A DNA stretch of 64,000 nucleotides from Rothia sp035916755 (GTDB lineage Bacteria; Actinomycetota; Actinomycetes; Actinomycetales; Micrococcaceae): contig NZ_JAYWIX010000001.1 in the NCBI RefSeq assembly GCF_035916755.1, positions 124,001-188,000 on the forward strand. Reading direction: 5' to 3'. The position numbers and the translations under genes are program-made. The notes beneath the pieces were generated by a model, which was given only the letters and a program-made list of their open reading frames with translations, made no database searches and was not told the origin of the DNA. Below are positions 17,111-25,700 of this stretch, piece after piece (position 1 is the stretch's first letter; each line of letters starts with the position of its first letter).

Positions 17111-17668
17111 ATGGCACACCTAGATTTGCTCTTCCGCGATTACGAAATCCAGATGGAAGCACAAAAACACCGAGATTACGAGGCGGATGCTCGCGAGCTT
17201 CGCCAGATAGAGCTTTCTCGAGTTGCCGTGGCTGACCGTTTGGCAGCCCAGCTTGGGCAGCTGCTGACTATTCACGGGTCTACCGGAGATATTTGGCGGG
17301 GGAGGTTGGAGACTTTAGGGCTGGGTTGGCTTCAGCTAGAAACGGACGCTGGCGGCCTCATTCTTCCGCTTGCGCACCTTCTTTACTGGGAAGGTGGAAA
17401 TCACCAGGCCGTGGGTGAAGCCCATGAGGTATCTCGCAAGCTCACTCTGGGGTCTGCCCTGCGGGCTCTCAGCGCAGCTCAGCGTGATATCCACATTTAT
17501 CATGCAGGAGGAAACGGCCTCACCAGTGCAGGTAAAGTGTGGGCAGTTGGTGCTGACTACTGTGAAATCGTGGGGCTGCAGGTGCACAAAGAGGACACCC
17601 GTGGAACTCGGGGAACTCCACGCTGCGTCCTCTTCACCTCAATTGCCGCTATCAGGGTAGCGGGATAA
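17111..17668 (+). CDS. Conserved actinobacterial protein, unknown function
   Basis: 185 residues from ATG 17111 (MAHLDLLFRDYEIQ). An in-frame start at 17012 exists, but its extra 33 residues look unlike coding sequence. Residues about 1-45 form a charged helical region (QMEAQKHRDYEADARELRQI). The rest is beta-rich with a GDIWRGRLETLGLGWLQLE strand pair and an RALSAAQRDIHIYHAG segment. I recognise the gene position (between LysM and HTH genes of Micrococcales) but no functional family. The C-terminal pattern VGADYCEIVGLQVH...VLFTSIAAIRV resembles a small SH3-like or LSm-like beta barrel. Confidence 0.75.
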   Translation: MAHLDLLFRDYEIQMEAQKHRDYEADARELRQIELSRVAVADRLAAQLGQLLTIHGSTGDIWRGRLETLGLGWLQLETDAGGLILPLAHLLYWEGGNHQAVGEAHEVSRKLTLGSALRALSAAQRDIHIYHAGGNGLTSAGKVWAVGADYCEIVGLQVHKEDTRGTRGTPRCVLFTSIAAIRVAG

Positions 17669-17678
17669 ACAGTCTGTT

Positions 17679-17909
17679 TTAGGAGATATCGGCTCGTTCG
17701 GCCTGCTCGGCCCGAATGGCTTCTTCGGTCATCGCATAGCGCTCGCTGATATATGCTTCGAGCATGCTCTTTTCAACCCGCCACTGGTTTCTGCCGCCAA
17801 TCTGGATGGCCTTCAGCTCCCCTGAGCGCACAAGGGCGCGAGTTTGGCTGGGGGATATATTGAGAATTTCACCGACGTCGGTCAGTGTGAGAAAGCGCTG
17901 TTCAACCAT
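17679..17909 (-). CDS. Excisionase/MerR-type small HTH DNA-binding protein
   Basis: A 76-residue protein. LTLTDVGEILNISPSQTRAL followed by VRSGELKAIQIGGRNQWRV is the HTH_17 (excisionase-like winged helix) pattern, and a charged helix ends the protein. AAGGAA precedes the ATG. Proteins of this type beside SAF and LysM genes are conserved in Micrococcales and Streptomyces; BldC is the best-known small MerR-like relative. Whether this is a BldC orthologue cannot be decided here. It is divergent from the SAF-domain gene with 215 bp between. Confidence 0.85.
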   Translation of the reverse strand: MVEQRFLTLTDVGEILNISPSQTRALVRSGELKAIQIGGRNQWRVEKSMLEAYISERYAMTEEAIRAEQAERADIS

Positions 17910-18003
17910 GTCTGGTTCCTTCTGAAACGGGGGAGTAGGTGGGGGGGGATCCTTTGCTTTAGTTTAGTGCATTTTGAATTACCTTGATAGAAGAAGCAAG
18001 ACC

Positions 18004-18012
18004 TGTGGATAA
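18004..18012 (-). promoter_or_regulatory. DnaA-box-like TTATCCACA upstream of the SAF gene
   Basis: Exact TTATCCACA on the minus strand (TGTGGATAA on plus), extended to TTATCCACAGG, in the HTH/SAF divergent region 112 bp before the SAF start. It is one of three exact copies noticed in intergenic regions of this window. Confidence 0.4.
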
Positions 18013-18124
18013 CTTGCTTGATTTTGCGTAACCTTGGTCAAAAATACGTGCAATCTTTGAAATTGATGCTCTGATTAGGGAAACTGCTGTCAACGAGGAA
18101 AACTTCCTGACTCAAAGAGGTGTC

Positions 18125-18772
18125 ATGATGGCTCAAGAAAATCTTGCTCCCCGTTTCAGAAAGCCGGGGTTCCGCGACCCTAAGCTGCTGGCGGGCGTCC
18201 TAATTATTCTTCTCTCGGTTCTGGGCGTCGTCGGCCTTATCCGAGCTACCAATCAGACTCAGCCCTACTATGTTGCCAGTAAAGATATCGGTATTGGTGA
18301 AAAAATTACCACTGATAACGTGACAACTACCCATGTCAAGCTAGGTGAATCAGCAGGTCTCTACCTTTCGGCGGAGCAAGTAATTGCTGACGGATCGGTA
18401 GCTACCCGTCCGCTAGCTGCGGGGGAGCTTCTTTCACCCCGGTCGCTGTCCACCGAGGTAAGCGATGGACGCAGGCTCGTTACCCTGCTGCTTGATCAGT
18501 ATGCGGTAGCCGAGTATGTTCCTGGCAATCGGGTAGATATTTGGGTTGCCTACAAAACAGAGGGTGCCAACTCGTACGGTGATCCCGTGGTCATCGCAGA
18601 GTCAGCCGAGGTACATTCTGTAACGGCCCAAGAATCTGTGATTGGAGGAACCGGACGTTCGGCTGTTGAGCTGTGGGTAAACCAGGACGTCCTGCCCACG
18701 GTCCTCGGCGCCACCAGCAAGGGAGCGGTCATCAGCTTGGTTCCGTCGGCCTACACACCGGGAGGAAACTAA
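18125..18772 (+). CDS. SAF-domain protein, CpaB-like
   Basis: 215 residues. A basic N-terminus and one TM segment (about 22-40) are followed by an SAF domain at about 50-115: YYVASKDIGIGEKITTDNVT, then TRPLAAGELLSPRSLS. The C-terminal half is beta-rich. CpaB/RcpC proteins of Tad pili have this N-terminal layout. The stop codon overlaps the start of the next gene (TAATG), so the CpaE-like partner is translationally coupled. A pilus role is inferred from this pair and the Tad operon at 31.9 kb. Confidence 0.8.
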   Translation: MMAQENLAPRFRKPGFRDPKLLAGVLIILLSVLGVVGLIRATNQTQPYYVASKDIGIGEKITTDNVTTTHVKLGESAGLYLSAEQVIADGSVATRPLAAGELLSPRSLSTEVSDGRRLVTLLLDQYAVAEYVPGNRVDIWVAYKTEGANSYGDPVVIAESAEVHSVTAQESVIGGTGRSAVELWVNQDVLPTVLGATSKGAVISLVPSAYTPGGN

Positions 18773-20154
18773 TGCAGGTTCCTATCGTTGTTGTTGGCGA
18801 TGAGGGCGGACGTTTCGTTTCAGCCATTGAATCTCAGCGTGGCCAGGTGAGCGTGGTCAGGCACGTGCACGATATCGGTGAAATGCTGGGACTTGCCCAA
18901 AGCGGCCTTGCCCGCGCTGTGCTGATCGTGACTGGGGGAGAAGAGCTCACTCTTTCCATGGTCAAATCCCTGCACCACCTTGAGGTGGCAGTGTGTCTTG
19001 TCCATGACCAGGGCACCCAGCCTCCTATAGAAGGCATCCACCTGATTGACTCTCTAGCCGATACCGCCGAGATCGTTAGCGAGATCGAAAAGGCCGTCGA
19101 TACCCTGCTGAATTCAGAGCAGACCGGTGAGCAGGCCAACCAGGCTCAGAATGAGGAGCCTGCCCTCTCTGTCCCGGCTCAAAGTCACCCCACAAGGGGT
19201 GACGAAAAGCAGGACGCTCCTGCCCCCTCACCTGCAGAAGGGAAGGTGGTAGCGGTGTGGGGCCCCTACGGTTCACCAGGACGAACCACCCTGGCCATCA
19301 ACCTGGCAGCAGCCTACGCAGAAACAGGCTACTCGGTTTGCTTGGTGGACGCAGATACCTACGGGGCGTCCGTGGGGGCTGCTCTAGGCCTTACCGATGA
19401 CTACTCAAGCCTCGCCCAACTCTGCCACCACGCAGACCGGGGAGGCATAACCCAGCAACAGCTCAAAGAACTTACCCACACTGTCTCGCATCGCTCCCAC
19501 TACTTCGATATCATCACCGGCATCAACCGACCAGATCGCTGGGTAGAGGTACGCTCAAACGCTCTCGACCTTGTAATCGATACACTGGTTTCAACATACG
19601 ACCTGGTGGTTATCGATACTTCTTTCTGCCTTGAAGAAGACCCCGCCTTGAGCTTTGACGGTTTGACTCCCCAACGAAACGACGCAACCCTGGCCAGCCT
19701 GGCGCGAGCTGACCACCTGATAGCCCTTGGCCTAGCAGACCTTGTGGGTGTACCGCGTCTTATCAAAGCCTACGACACCCTTAGCCAGGTGCTTGGGCCA
19801 GCCCTTGATGAAAGAATCAGCATTGTCTTCAACCGCGTCCGCACCGAGGCCCTAGGCCCATCCGCCCAGGCCGCCCTCGAACACTCCTGGGAGCGATTCG
19901 GGCCCAGCCTGCCCATAGCAGCCCAGCTACCAGAAGACAGTGTAACCGCTGATAAAGCCCGCCTAGCAGGAACAACAATTCTTGAAGTAGCCCCACAGAC
20001 AGAACTGGCCCGCCAGCTACAGGCGTTCGCCGACACCAGCCGAAATACTCTAGGGATTGGAAAACCTGCCCCGTCACTAGCGCCCCGTCCGGGTCAGCGC
20101 ATGGTAGAAAAGAAGAAGCCCTGGGGGCGCTTTACCCGCCGCTCCCGCTCCTAA
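18772..20154 (+). CDS. CpaE/MinD-like P-loop protein of Tad type
   Basis: 460 residues from ATG 18772, with GGAGG six bases upstream. An N-terminal receiver-like region (about 1-100) is followed by an acidic linker and a ParA/MinD-type NTPase domain from about 160. The P-loop reads WGPYGSPGRTTLAINLAAAY, with Arg in place of the P-loop lysine. The switch-like segment CLVDADTYGASVGAALGL and TYDLVVIDTSF are conserved. CpaE proteins place Tad machines at cell poles and often have atypical Walker motifs. Whether this one hydrolyses ATP is open. It is coupled to the SAF gene and followed 32 bp later by the kinase gene. Confidence 0.8.
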   Translation: MQVPIVVVGDEGGRFVSAIESQRGQVSVVRHVHDIGEMLGLAQSGLARAVLIVTGGEELTLSMVKSLHHLEVAVCLVHDQGTQPPIEGIHLIDSLADTAEIVSEIEKAVDTLLNSEQTGEQANQAQNEEPALSVPAQSHPTRGDEKQDAPAPSPAEGKVVAVWGPYGSPGRTTLAINLAAAYAETGYSVCLVDADTYGASVGAALGLTDDYSSLAQLCHHADRGGITQQQLKELTHTVSHRSHYFDIITGINRPDRWVEVRSNALDLVIDTLVSTYDLVVIDTSFCLEEDPALSFDGLTPQRNDATLASLARADHLIALGLADLVGVPRLIKAYDTLSQVLGPALDERISIVFNRVRTEALGPSAQAALEHSWERFGPSLPIAAQLPEDSVTADKARLAGTTILEVAPQTELARQLQAFADTSRNTLGIGKPAPSLAPRPGQRMVEKKKPWGRFTRRSRS

Positions 20155-20186
20155 CCCACCCTGCCCAGACCACCAGGAGGCCCCAT

Positions 20187-21728
20187 TTGTCACTCACTGA
20201 AATCCTCATGCGCACCGGCGCTTACGGGCCGGGCGATATTGAGTGGCTCCACCTGCTCACCAACGAGTGGCAAATTATTGCAGATACCGGCTACTGCGAC
20301 CTCATGCTCTGGGCGCCCCAAGCCGACACCATCGAGGGCTACTTTTCCCTTTCCCAGCCGCTGCCGGCGTCCGCTGAGTTCATCAACCTCGCCCAGATTC
20401 GCCCCTCCACCACCCACACGGTTTTTCACACCGACTGGGTCGGCAAAGAGCTCGACCCGGCCCTCTGCGAGCGGGCGGTTGCGAGCTGGAACAGTCAAAC
20501 CCCCAAGACCCTCAATGACGAGCACAACCTCACCGATATCGTCCTAGATACCGAGTTCATTCCGCTGATACGCAATGACAGGCCCGTAGCTCTCTTGTCG
20601 GTCCACCGCGAGAGCCTGGGTACCCGAAAGCGCCAGAAAGCGGAACGGGTCTACCGCGACGTCTCCCACCATCTTCTGCAGATGGTCTCGCGCGGTGCCT
20701 GGCCCGAGTTCTCAGCTCCTGTTGGAACGGCCCACGGCAATCCCCGTGTGAGCGACGGTTTGGTCATGCTTGATACGGACGGACGGGTTACCTACGCTTC
20801 ACCTAATGCTCTGTCTATCTACAAGCGTCTCAACTACGCAGGTGATATGCTCGGTGCGAGCCTACTCGATATCACCCGGGCCCTGCTACCTGCCGGTGAG
20901 AAGGCGGATGAAACCCTACCCCTGGTTCTTACCGGGCGCATGCCCTGGCGTGCAGAAATCAAAGCTAACCGCAAAAACGTTACCTTCCGGGCCATACCCC
21001 TGCGCCATTTTTCACGTTTGGGTGAAGAACGCTACGGGGCTCTGCTGCTCTGCCGCGACGTCACCGAGCTGCGTCGCCGAGAACAGGAGATGATGTCGAA
21101 AGACGCTACTATCCGCGAAATTCACCACCGGGTCAAAAACAACCTTCAAACTGTTTCAGCCCTGCTTCGCCTGCAATCGAGACGCATGACCACCCCCGAA
21201 GCGAGGGAAGGCCTGGAACAGGCGATGCGCCGTGTTTCCACTATCGCGCTGGTACACGATGCCCTCTCCCAGGGGCTAACTCAGGATGTAGACTTCGATG
21301 ACCTCATTAGCCGACAGTTTAGGCTTGCTGCCGAGCTTGCCTCACCAGGGCAGCACGTTGTCACCCGGATTGAGGGGTCTTTCGGGAAACTACCCAGCCA
21401 AATCGCTACCCCCCTTGCCCTCGTTATTAATGAGGTTGTGGCTAACGCGGTAGAACACGGTTTAGCTGGAGAAACCGGTACCGTGACCCTTGGTTGCCAG
21501 CATCGCTACTCAGAGGGACAAGAGCACAGCATTATCGTGACGGTTCAAGATAGCGGCCCCGGAATCAGCGCCGAAAAAATTAGAGAGCTAGAGGGAACTG
21601 GCAGCGGAACCGGTCTAGGGACTCAAATTGTTAAAACCCTGGTAGCCAGCGAGCTTAACGGCACTATTCATTGGAGTCTTGCTCCTGAAGGTGGAACACT
21701 GGTGACAATCGAAGCAGCCATAGCGTAG
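20187..21728 (+). CDS. pdtaS: PdtaS-type sensor histidine kinase
   Basis: 513 residues. Start TTG 20187, fixed by AGGAGG six bases upstream. An N-terminal GAF-like region (about 1-150) is followed by a PAS domain (about 185-300), then a HisKA_2 dimerisation domain with the phospho-acceptor in REIHHRVKNNLQTVSALLRL (His near residue 312) and an HATPase domain with VINEVVANAVEHG, DSGPGIS and GSGTGLGTQIV. No TM segment is present, so it senses cytoplasmic signals. M. tuberculosis PdtaS (Rv3220c) has this layout and also lies beside whiB1. Its partner PdtaR, an antiterminator, is not in the window. Confidence 0.9.
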   Translation: MSLTEILMRTGAYGPGDIEWLHLLTNEWQIIADTGYCDLMLWAPQADTIEGYFSLSQPLPASAEFINLAQIRPSTTHTVFHTDWVGKELDPALCERAVASWNSQTPKTLNDEHNLTDIVLDTEFIPLIRNDRPVALLSVHRESLGTRKRQKAERVYRDVSHHLLQMVSRGAWPEFSAPVGTAHGNPRVSDGLVMLDTDGRVTYASPNALSIYKRLNYAGDMLGASLLDITRALLPAGEKADETLPLVLTGRMPWRAEIKANRKNVTFRAIPLRHFSRLGEERYGALLLCRDVTELRRREQEMMSKDATIREIHHRVKNNLQTVSALLRLQSRRMTTPEAREGLEQAMRRVSTIALVHDALSQGLTQDVDFDDLISRQFRLAAELASPGQHVVTRIEGSFGKLPSQIATPLALVINEVVANAVEHGLAGETGTVTLGCQHRYSEGQEHSIIVTVQDSGPGISAEKIRELEGTGSGTGLGTQIVKTLVASELNGTIHWSLAPEGGTLVTIEAAIA

Positions 21729-21750
21729 CTAAAGGAAAGCCACATAAAAA

Positions 21751-21786
21751 AGGAGGGGCGAACCGGTAAGCCGGTTCGCCTCTCCT
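21751..21786. terminator. Bidirectional terminator between pdtaS and whiB1
   Basis: A 16-bp stem with one G-T pair (21751-21766 with 21771-21786), loop TAAG, preceded by an A run and ending in a TCTCCT arm. It serves the convergent genes. Confidence 0.85.
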
Positions 21787-21811
21787 AAAGAACACTTGCA
21801 TGAAGTTGCTA

Positions 21812-22066
21812 CTATGAGGCCCTGCGGGCTCGGGCAGCACGTCGCTTCATAGCGCGACGCTCATCTTCACTCATACCGCCCCACACGCCAGAATCCTGGC
21901 CTGTTTCGATAGCCCACTGCAGGCAGGTATCCATCACAGTGCAGCTGCGGCAGACATTCTTAGCTTCTTCAATCTGAAGAAGGGCGGGCCCGGTGTTTCC
22001 TACGGGGAAAAAGAGTTCAGGGTCTTTCTCAAGACAAGCAGCACGGCTACGCCAATCCATTAGCAT
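21812..22066 (-). CDS. whiB1: WhiB1 iron-sulfur regulator
   Basis: 84 residues (82 if the second ATG at 22060 is used, which matches the M. tuberculosis start MDWR). Four cysteines ligate the [4Fe-4S] cluster: C11, C39, C42 and C48 by the longer numbering, equal to the C9/C37/C40/C46 of WhiB1. The turn GVWGGMSEDERR and the basic C-terminal KRRAARARRAS, which binds DNA and contacts SigA, are present. WhiB1 is NO-sensitive and essential in mycobacteria. The 281-bp upstream region has TGTGA and TCACA half-sites but no convincing CRP palindrome. Confidence 0.95.
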   Translation of the reverse strand: MLMDWRSRAACLEKDPELFFPVGNTGPALLQIEEAKNVCRSCTVMDTCLQWAIETGQDSGVWGGMSEDERRAMKRRAARARRAS

Positions 22067-22347
22067 GCTCTCCTATAGGGGTTACCGGATTAAAGCTGAG
22101 GCAAAGTAGCTCAGCAACTAACAAAAAAATCTGGCCCCTTTCCTAGAAGGAGCCAAACTTGAACCTCAATAACTTTCCCACGATATGGGGCGTCATACAA
22201 GGGGGTTGTGAGCGAAAATCTATGCACAGGCATGAGGTAAATGTCACAGGCGGGTGCATAAAGGGGTACCGGGGTGAGAGGTGACACTCCCGGGTGCCTA
22301 TTCTAGATAGGAGACCCTTTCTTAGTACATAGAGAAATGAGATAGAC

Positions 22348-22731
22348 GTGGCTTCTTCCAGCGTTTCAGCCCTTCCAGTTCCCGTGAAGATCTTGGTCGG
22401 TCTGAGTTTCCTTCAGGCCCTGTATCTAGTAATCACTGCTCTAATCGGGACTTTCGCTTCTGCCGATATTGGGGGAGCGTCAGTTATTGCCTCCTTTTAT
22501 TTCATTATTGCCCTGGCTCTCGCTGTGGGCGCTGTTGCCGTATGGCGGGCCCAGAGGTTTGGACAGCCTCTCGTGCTTGTCTGGCAACTCTTTGCGGTCA
22601 TCATCGGCGTTCAAACTACTCTGGGCGGAGATTACCTGGTAGGGCTAGCAACGGTAGGTATAAGCGGAGCTGTCATCCTGCTACTTTTCACCCGCTCTAC
22701 TCTTGAACATCTGGCTCCCTCACCCCGGTAG
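22348..22731 (+). CDS. Small four-TM membrane protein, unknown
   Basis: 127 residues from GTG 22348. Four hydrophobic segments with short loops; the loop between the second and third is WRAQRFGQP, and the protein ends in a short Pro-containing tail. I do not recognise a family beyond generic small actinobacterial membrane proteins. Its last 35 bp overlap the 3' end of the convergent EccC-like gene, so both coding sequences use the same DNA on opposite strands. Confidence 0.7.
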   Translation: MASSSVSALPVPVKILVGLSFLQALYLVITALIGTFASADIGGASVIASFYFIIALALAVGAVAVWRAQRFGQPLVLVWQLFAVIIGVQTTLGGDYLVGLATVGISGAVILLLFTRSTLEHLAPSPR

Positions 22732-25700
22732 CCTGTTCATCAGGTAAGGCTGCCTGAAAAGCCATAACAGTTGCATGATCAATCATGACTCCCCGCCCTG
22801 CCGGGAGCTGACCGTAAGTTTTAAGGTCAAGGGGGAGAGGCGCGCCCGGGTAGAAGGACATGTCTGCGGAGCTTTGCGGGGTAAGCACGATACCCGTAGA
22901 GGTACCGCTGAGGGCAGCAAGAATCGGTGAGCTACTCCACCGTGGCCAGGGAGTATAGGTCACGATAACAGACCCAAACTTTTCTTTCTGGGCCAGTATC
23001 GTCTGCTGTATATCGTGGTTGAGCTTATCAAGATCATCGATGAGCAGAATGGGGCGGAGCCCCAGGATCTCGCTCCGTGCAAGAGCTTGATTGATATCTT
23101 CTGCTACGGTGCCGGCATCTGAGGAAATAACAATGAAGAAATGCTCAGGATTAGCTTGGACGAGGGTCTTAAGCAGGCTCGTTTTTCCGGATCCCCTCGG
23201 GCCGCTGACGCTGATAAATCCACCTCGCAAAGGCGGGGTAAAAGCTACCGAGCCGTCCCTGAGTACACCGCAGGCGAGTGCGCCGGCATGGGGCTTGGCT
23301 GCTGACGGGAGGGAGCTGACGGGGGAACGCAAGGGGAGCGGACGCCAGGAAAGCCAGTATCGGTGGGAGCCGCTTAACAGGTGGTTAGGGCCTTGCAGAG
23401 AATCGGTCTTTGGGCCAGCTAGCGGAGCGCTGAGCTCTGTCCAAGCAAGTGTTCCTGCCTGTACTTTTCCTTCTGATACGTCGTAGATAACCTTTCCTTC
23501 TATCGCAAACTGCCCGCTGCCCGGCAGGGTGTAATCCCTAGTGTGGGTACGGAGAGGGTCATTCTCAACAGTTGCTCGAGTCATAAAGGTGTGCTCAAAG
23601 ATGTGCTGGTACTTACCTCGTACACCTGTTACTGAAGTGCAGAAAACCTGAACTGTTGGGTGATCACCCAAGTTGAGAATCTGCTGCAGATGAGCTTCTG
23701 CAGCCGGGTATCGTTGGAGTGTATCTAGCAGTGTTTCTAGCGTATCTATGATGAGAAGCTGTCCCGGCCCTGGGGCTTCTGCGCAGCAGGCTAGAAGGTG
23801 CTGAAGGTAGTTGGAATCCTGGTAGGTAAAGACGTCAAACTGTTCTGCGTATTCCTTGCCCCAGCTGCGTATCTCTCTCGCGCGCTGTTCTGACGGTGTA
23901 AGACATAATACGGCGTATCCTTGAGCGAGAGCGTGAAGGAGGGTTGCCCGGAGCGCAGGTATCCACTCACTACTGCCTCCCTGCACTAAAATCGGGCCAT
24001 CCTCCGCCGACCAGATAAAGGGGGCTTGAAACCCTAGTTCTGCTATCTCGTACTGACCGACCAATAAGGCAAAGGGGCCAACAGACTCCGGCACATCCGT
24101 ATGATAAGGAGCCGAGAGTGATGCCGGAATTGGCTGATAGGCCGGTAGCTGATGTGCATTCTGGTAGGTCTGGTAGATAGCCGTATTGGTGGCATCGAGT
24201 TCTGCATCGCTTAGAGCCTGACAACTGGTGGGCTCCTGAGAACTAGTCAAATCGAGCACAAAACGTGCTCGGCATCGTCCTTGGTGCTCTTGCCTGTACA
24301 GCCCCGTGATCAAAGGAGCTTGAAATTCAACCATCTCATTATCTGCACTCCGTAGAATGCCCCGCCCCGGGAAGCGAGCAGAGATATGAGAAGCTTCTTC
24401 CGAGCCTAGAACATTGAAAGATTCCTGGGCAGAACTTACTCTAAGGCACATCACCGTTGAGATATTTGCCCTGATATCGGGGGAAATCGCTCCCTGCGGG
24501 CGCTGGGTAGCTAGGACGAGGTGGTAACCCAGTGACCTGCCAATCGTAGCTATCTTCATCATTTCGCTCATGATGTCTGGGTAATCATCGACAAGCATAC
24601 GAAACTCATCGATGCAGATAATTAGCTCCGGAAAATCAGGCGCTGTGTGGGCGTTTTTGCAGAGGCCGATGTAATCGTCATAGGAACTGACACCCAGCTG
24701 CTTCCAGACCTGCTTGCGGTGGGTAAGGTCTGCCCGTAAGAACTTCATAGTGCGCATTAGCTGAGATGCGTCAAGGTCAGAGATGAGCGAAACGCAATGG
24801 GGCAGAGGTGTTAGAGGGCCTAAACCTGCACCACCTTTGAAATCTATGAGGACGAAGGACAGACGCTGAGGCGGGTAGCTGAGGGCAGCAGACCATAGCA
24901 GGGAACGAAGAAGCTGGGACTTGCCTGAACCTGTAGTCCCTGCACAGAGAAAATGCGGGCCATGATGCATTAGGCCGAGTTTTAGATCATCGTTACTTTC
25001 ACAGGCTAGCCCCGCATACAGGAAGATCTCTTCTGCCCATAGATTCCTCGGCTGGTTACCCTCCGGCAGCTCAGAGAGAGCATAAGCAGGTAGTTGAGAA
25101 GTATTCGTTGCTGCAACGCTAACTTTCTGGAGAAGAGAGGATGTAGCGTCTCTTCCCAAATTTGCCAGGAGAGCACAGTAACGCTCTTCGTTGATTCCGT
25201 CTAAAACGATGTCGTACCAGCTCGTTGACTGAGAAAAGAGCTCTGCGGACTCTTTATGATGCCCTTTGTTGGCTACAGGAAAGGGGAGAAGCTGTGGAGG
25301 TAAGGACGGCGGCAGATAGGAGCACACCAAAAAACCTGTTTCTAAACTACTGAGTTCTGCAAGAGACACCGTGCGTGCATTTGCTGCTGCAAGAAGCGGG
25401 TCAATGAGCCGCAAAAACCAAGTAGCCTCCTGCTCCTGAACAAGAAGGTAGACCGGCTGATTCTGAGCTAAGAGCTGGCAGAGGGCTAAACGCTGGGTCG
25501 AAAGGGGAAGCCCAGAGACTAGGGGCGCGAGTTCTTCTACGCTTATGACATAAGGGGCTCCCTGGACTTCTGGGAGGCTCCCTAGCTCACGTTGCTTGCC
25601 TCTAATTCGTACTGGCCGGGTGCCGCGTCCTATCACAAGGCCTGTATCAGCATGAATCTGGTCAGCCCCGCGGTAGCGGGCTATAGCTTCCTCTTCTTCC

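Noticed and set aside
22067..22347. CRP/Cmr site controlling whiB1
   Set aside because: TGTGA (near 22207) and TCACA (near 22243) occur, but not at the spacing of a CRP palindrome.
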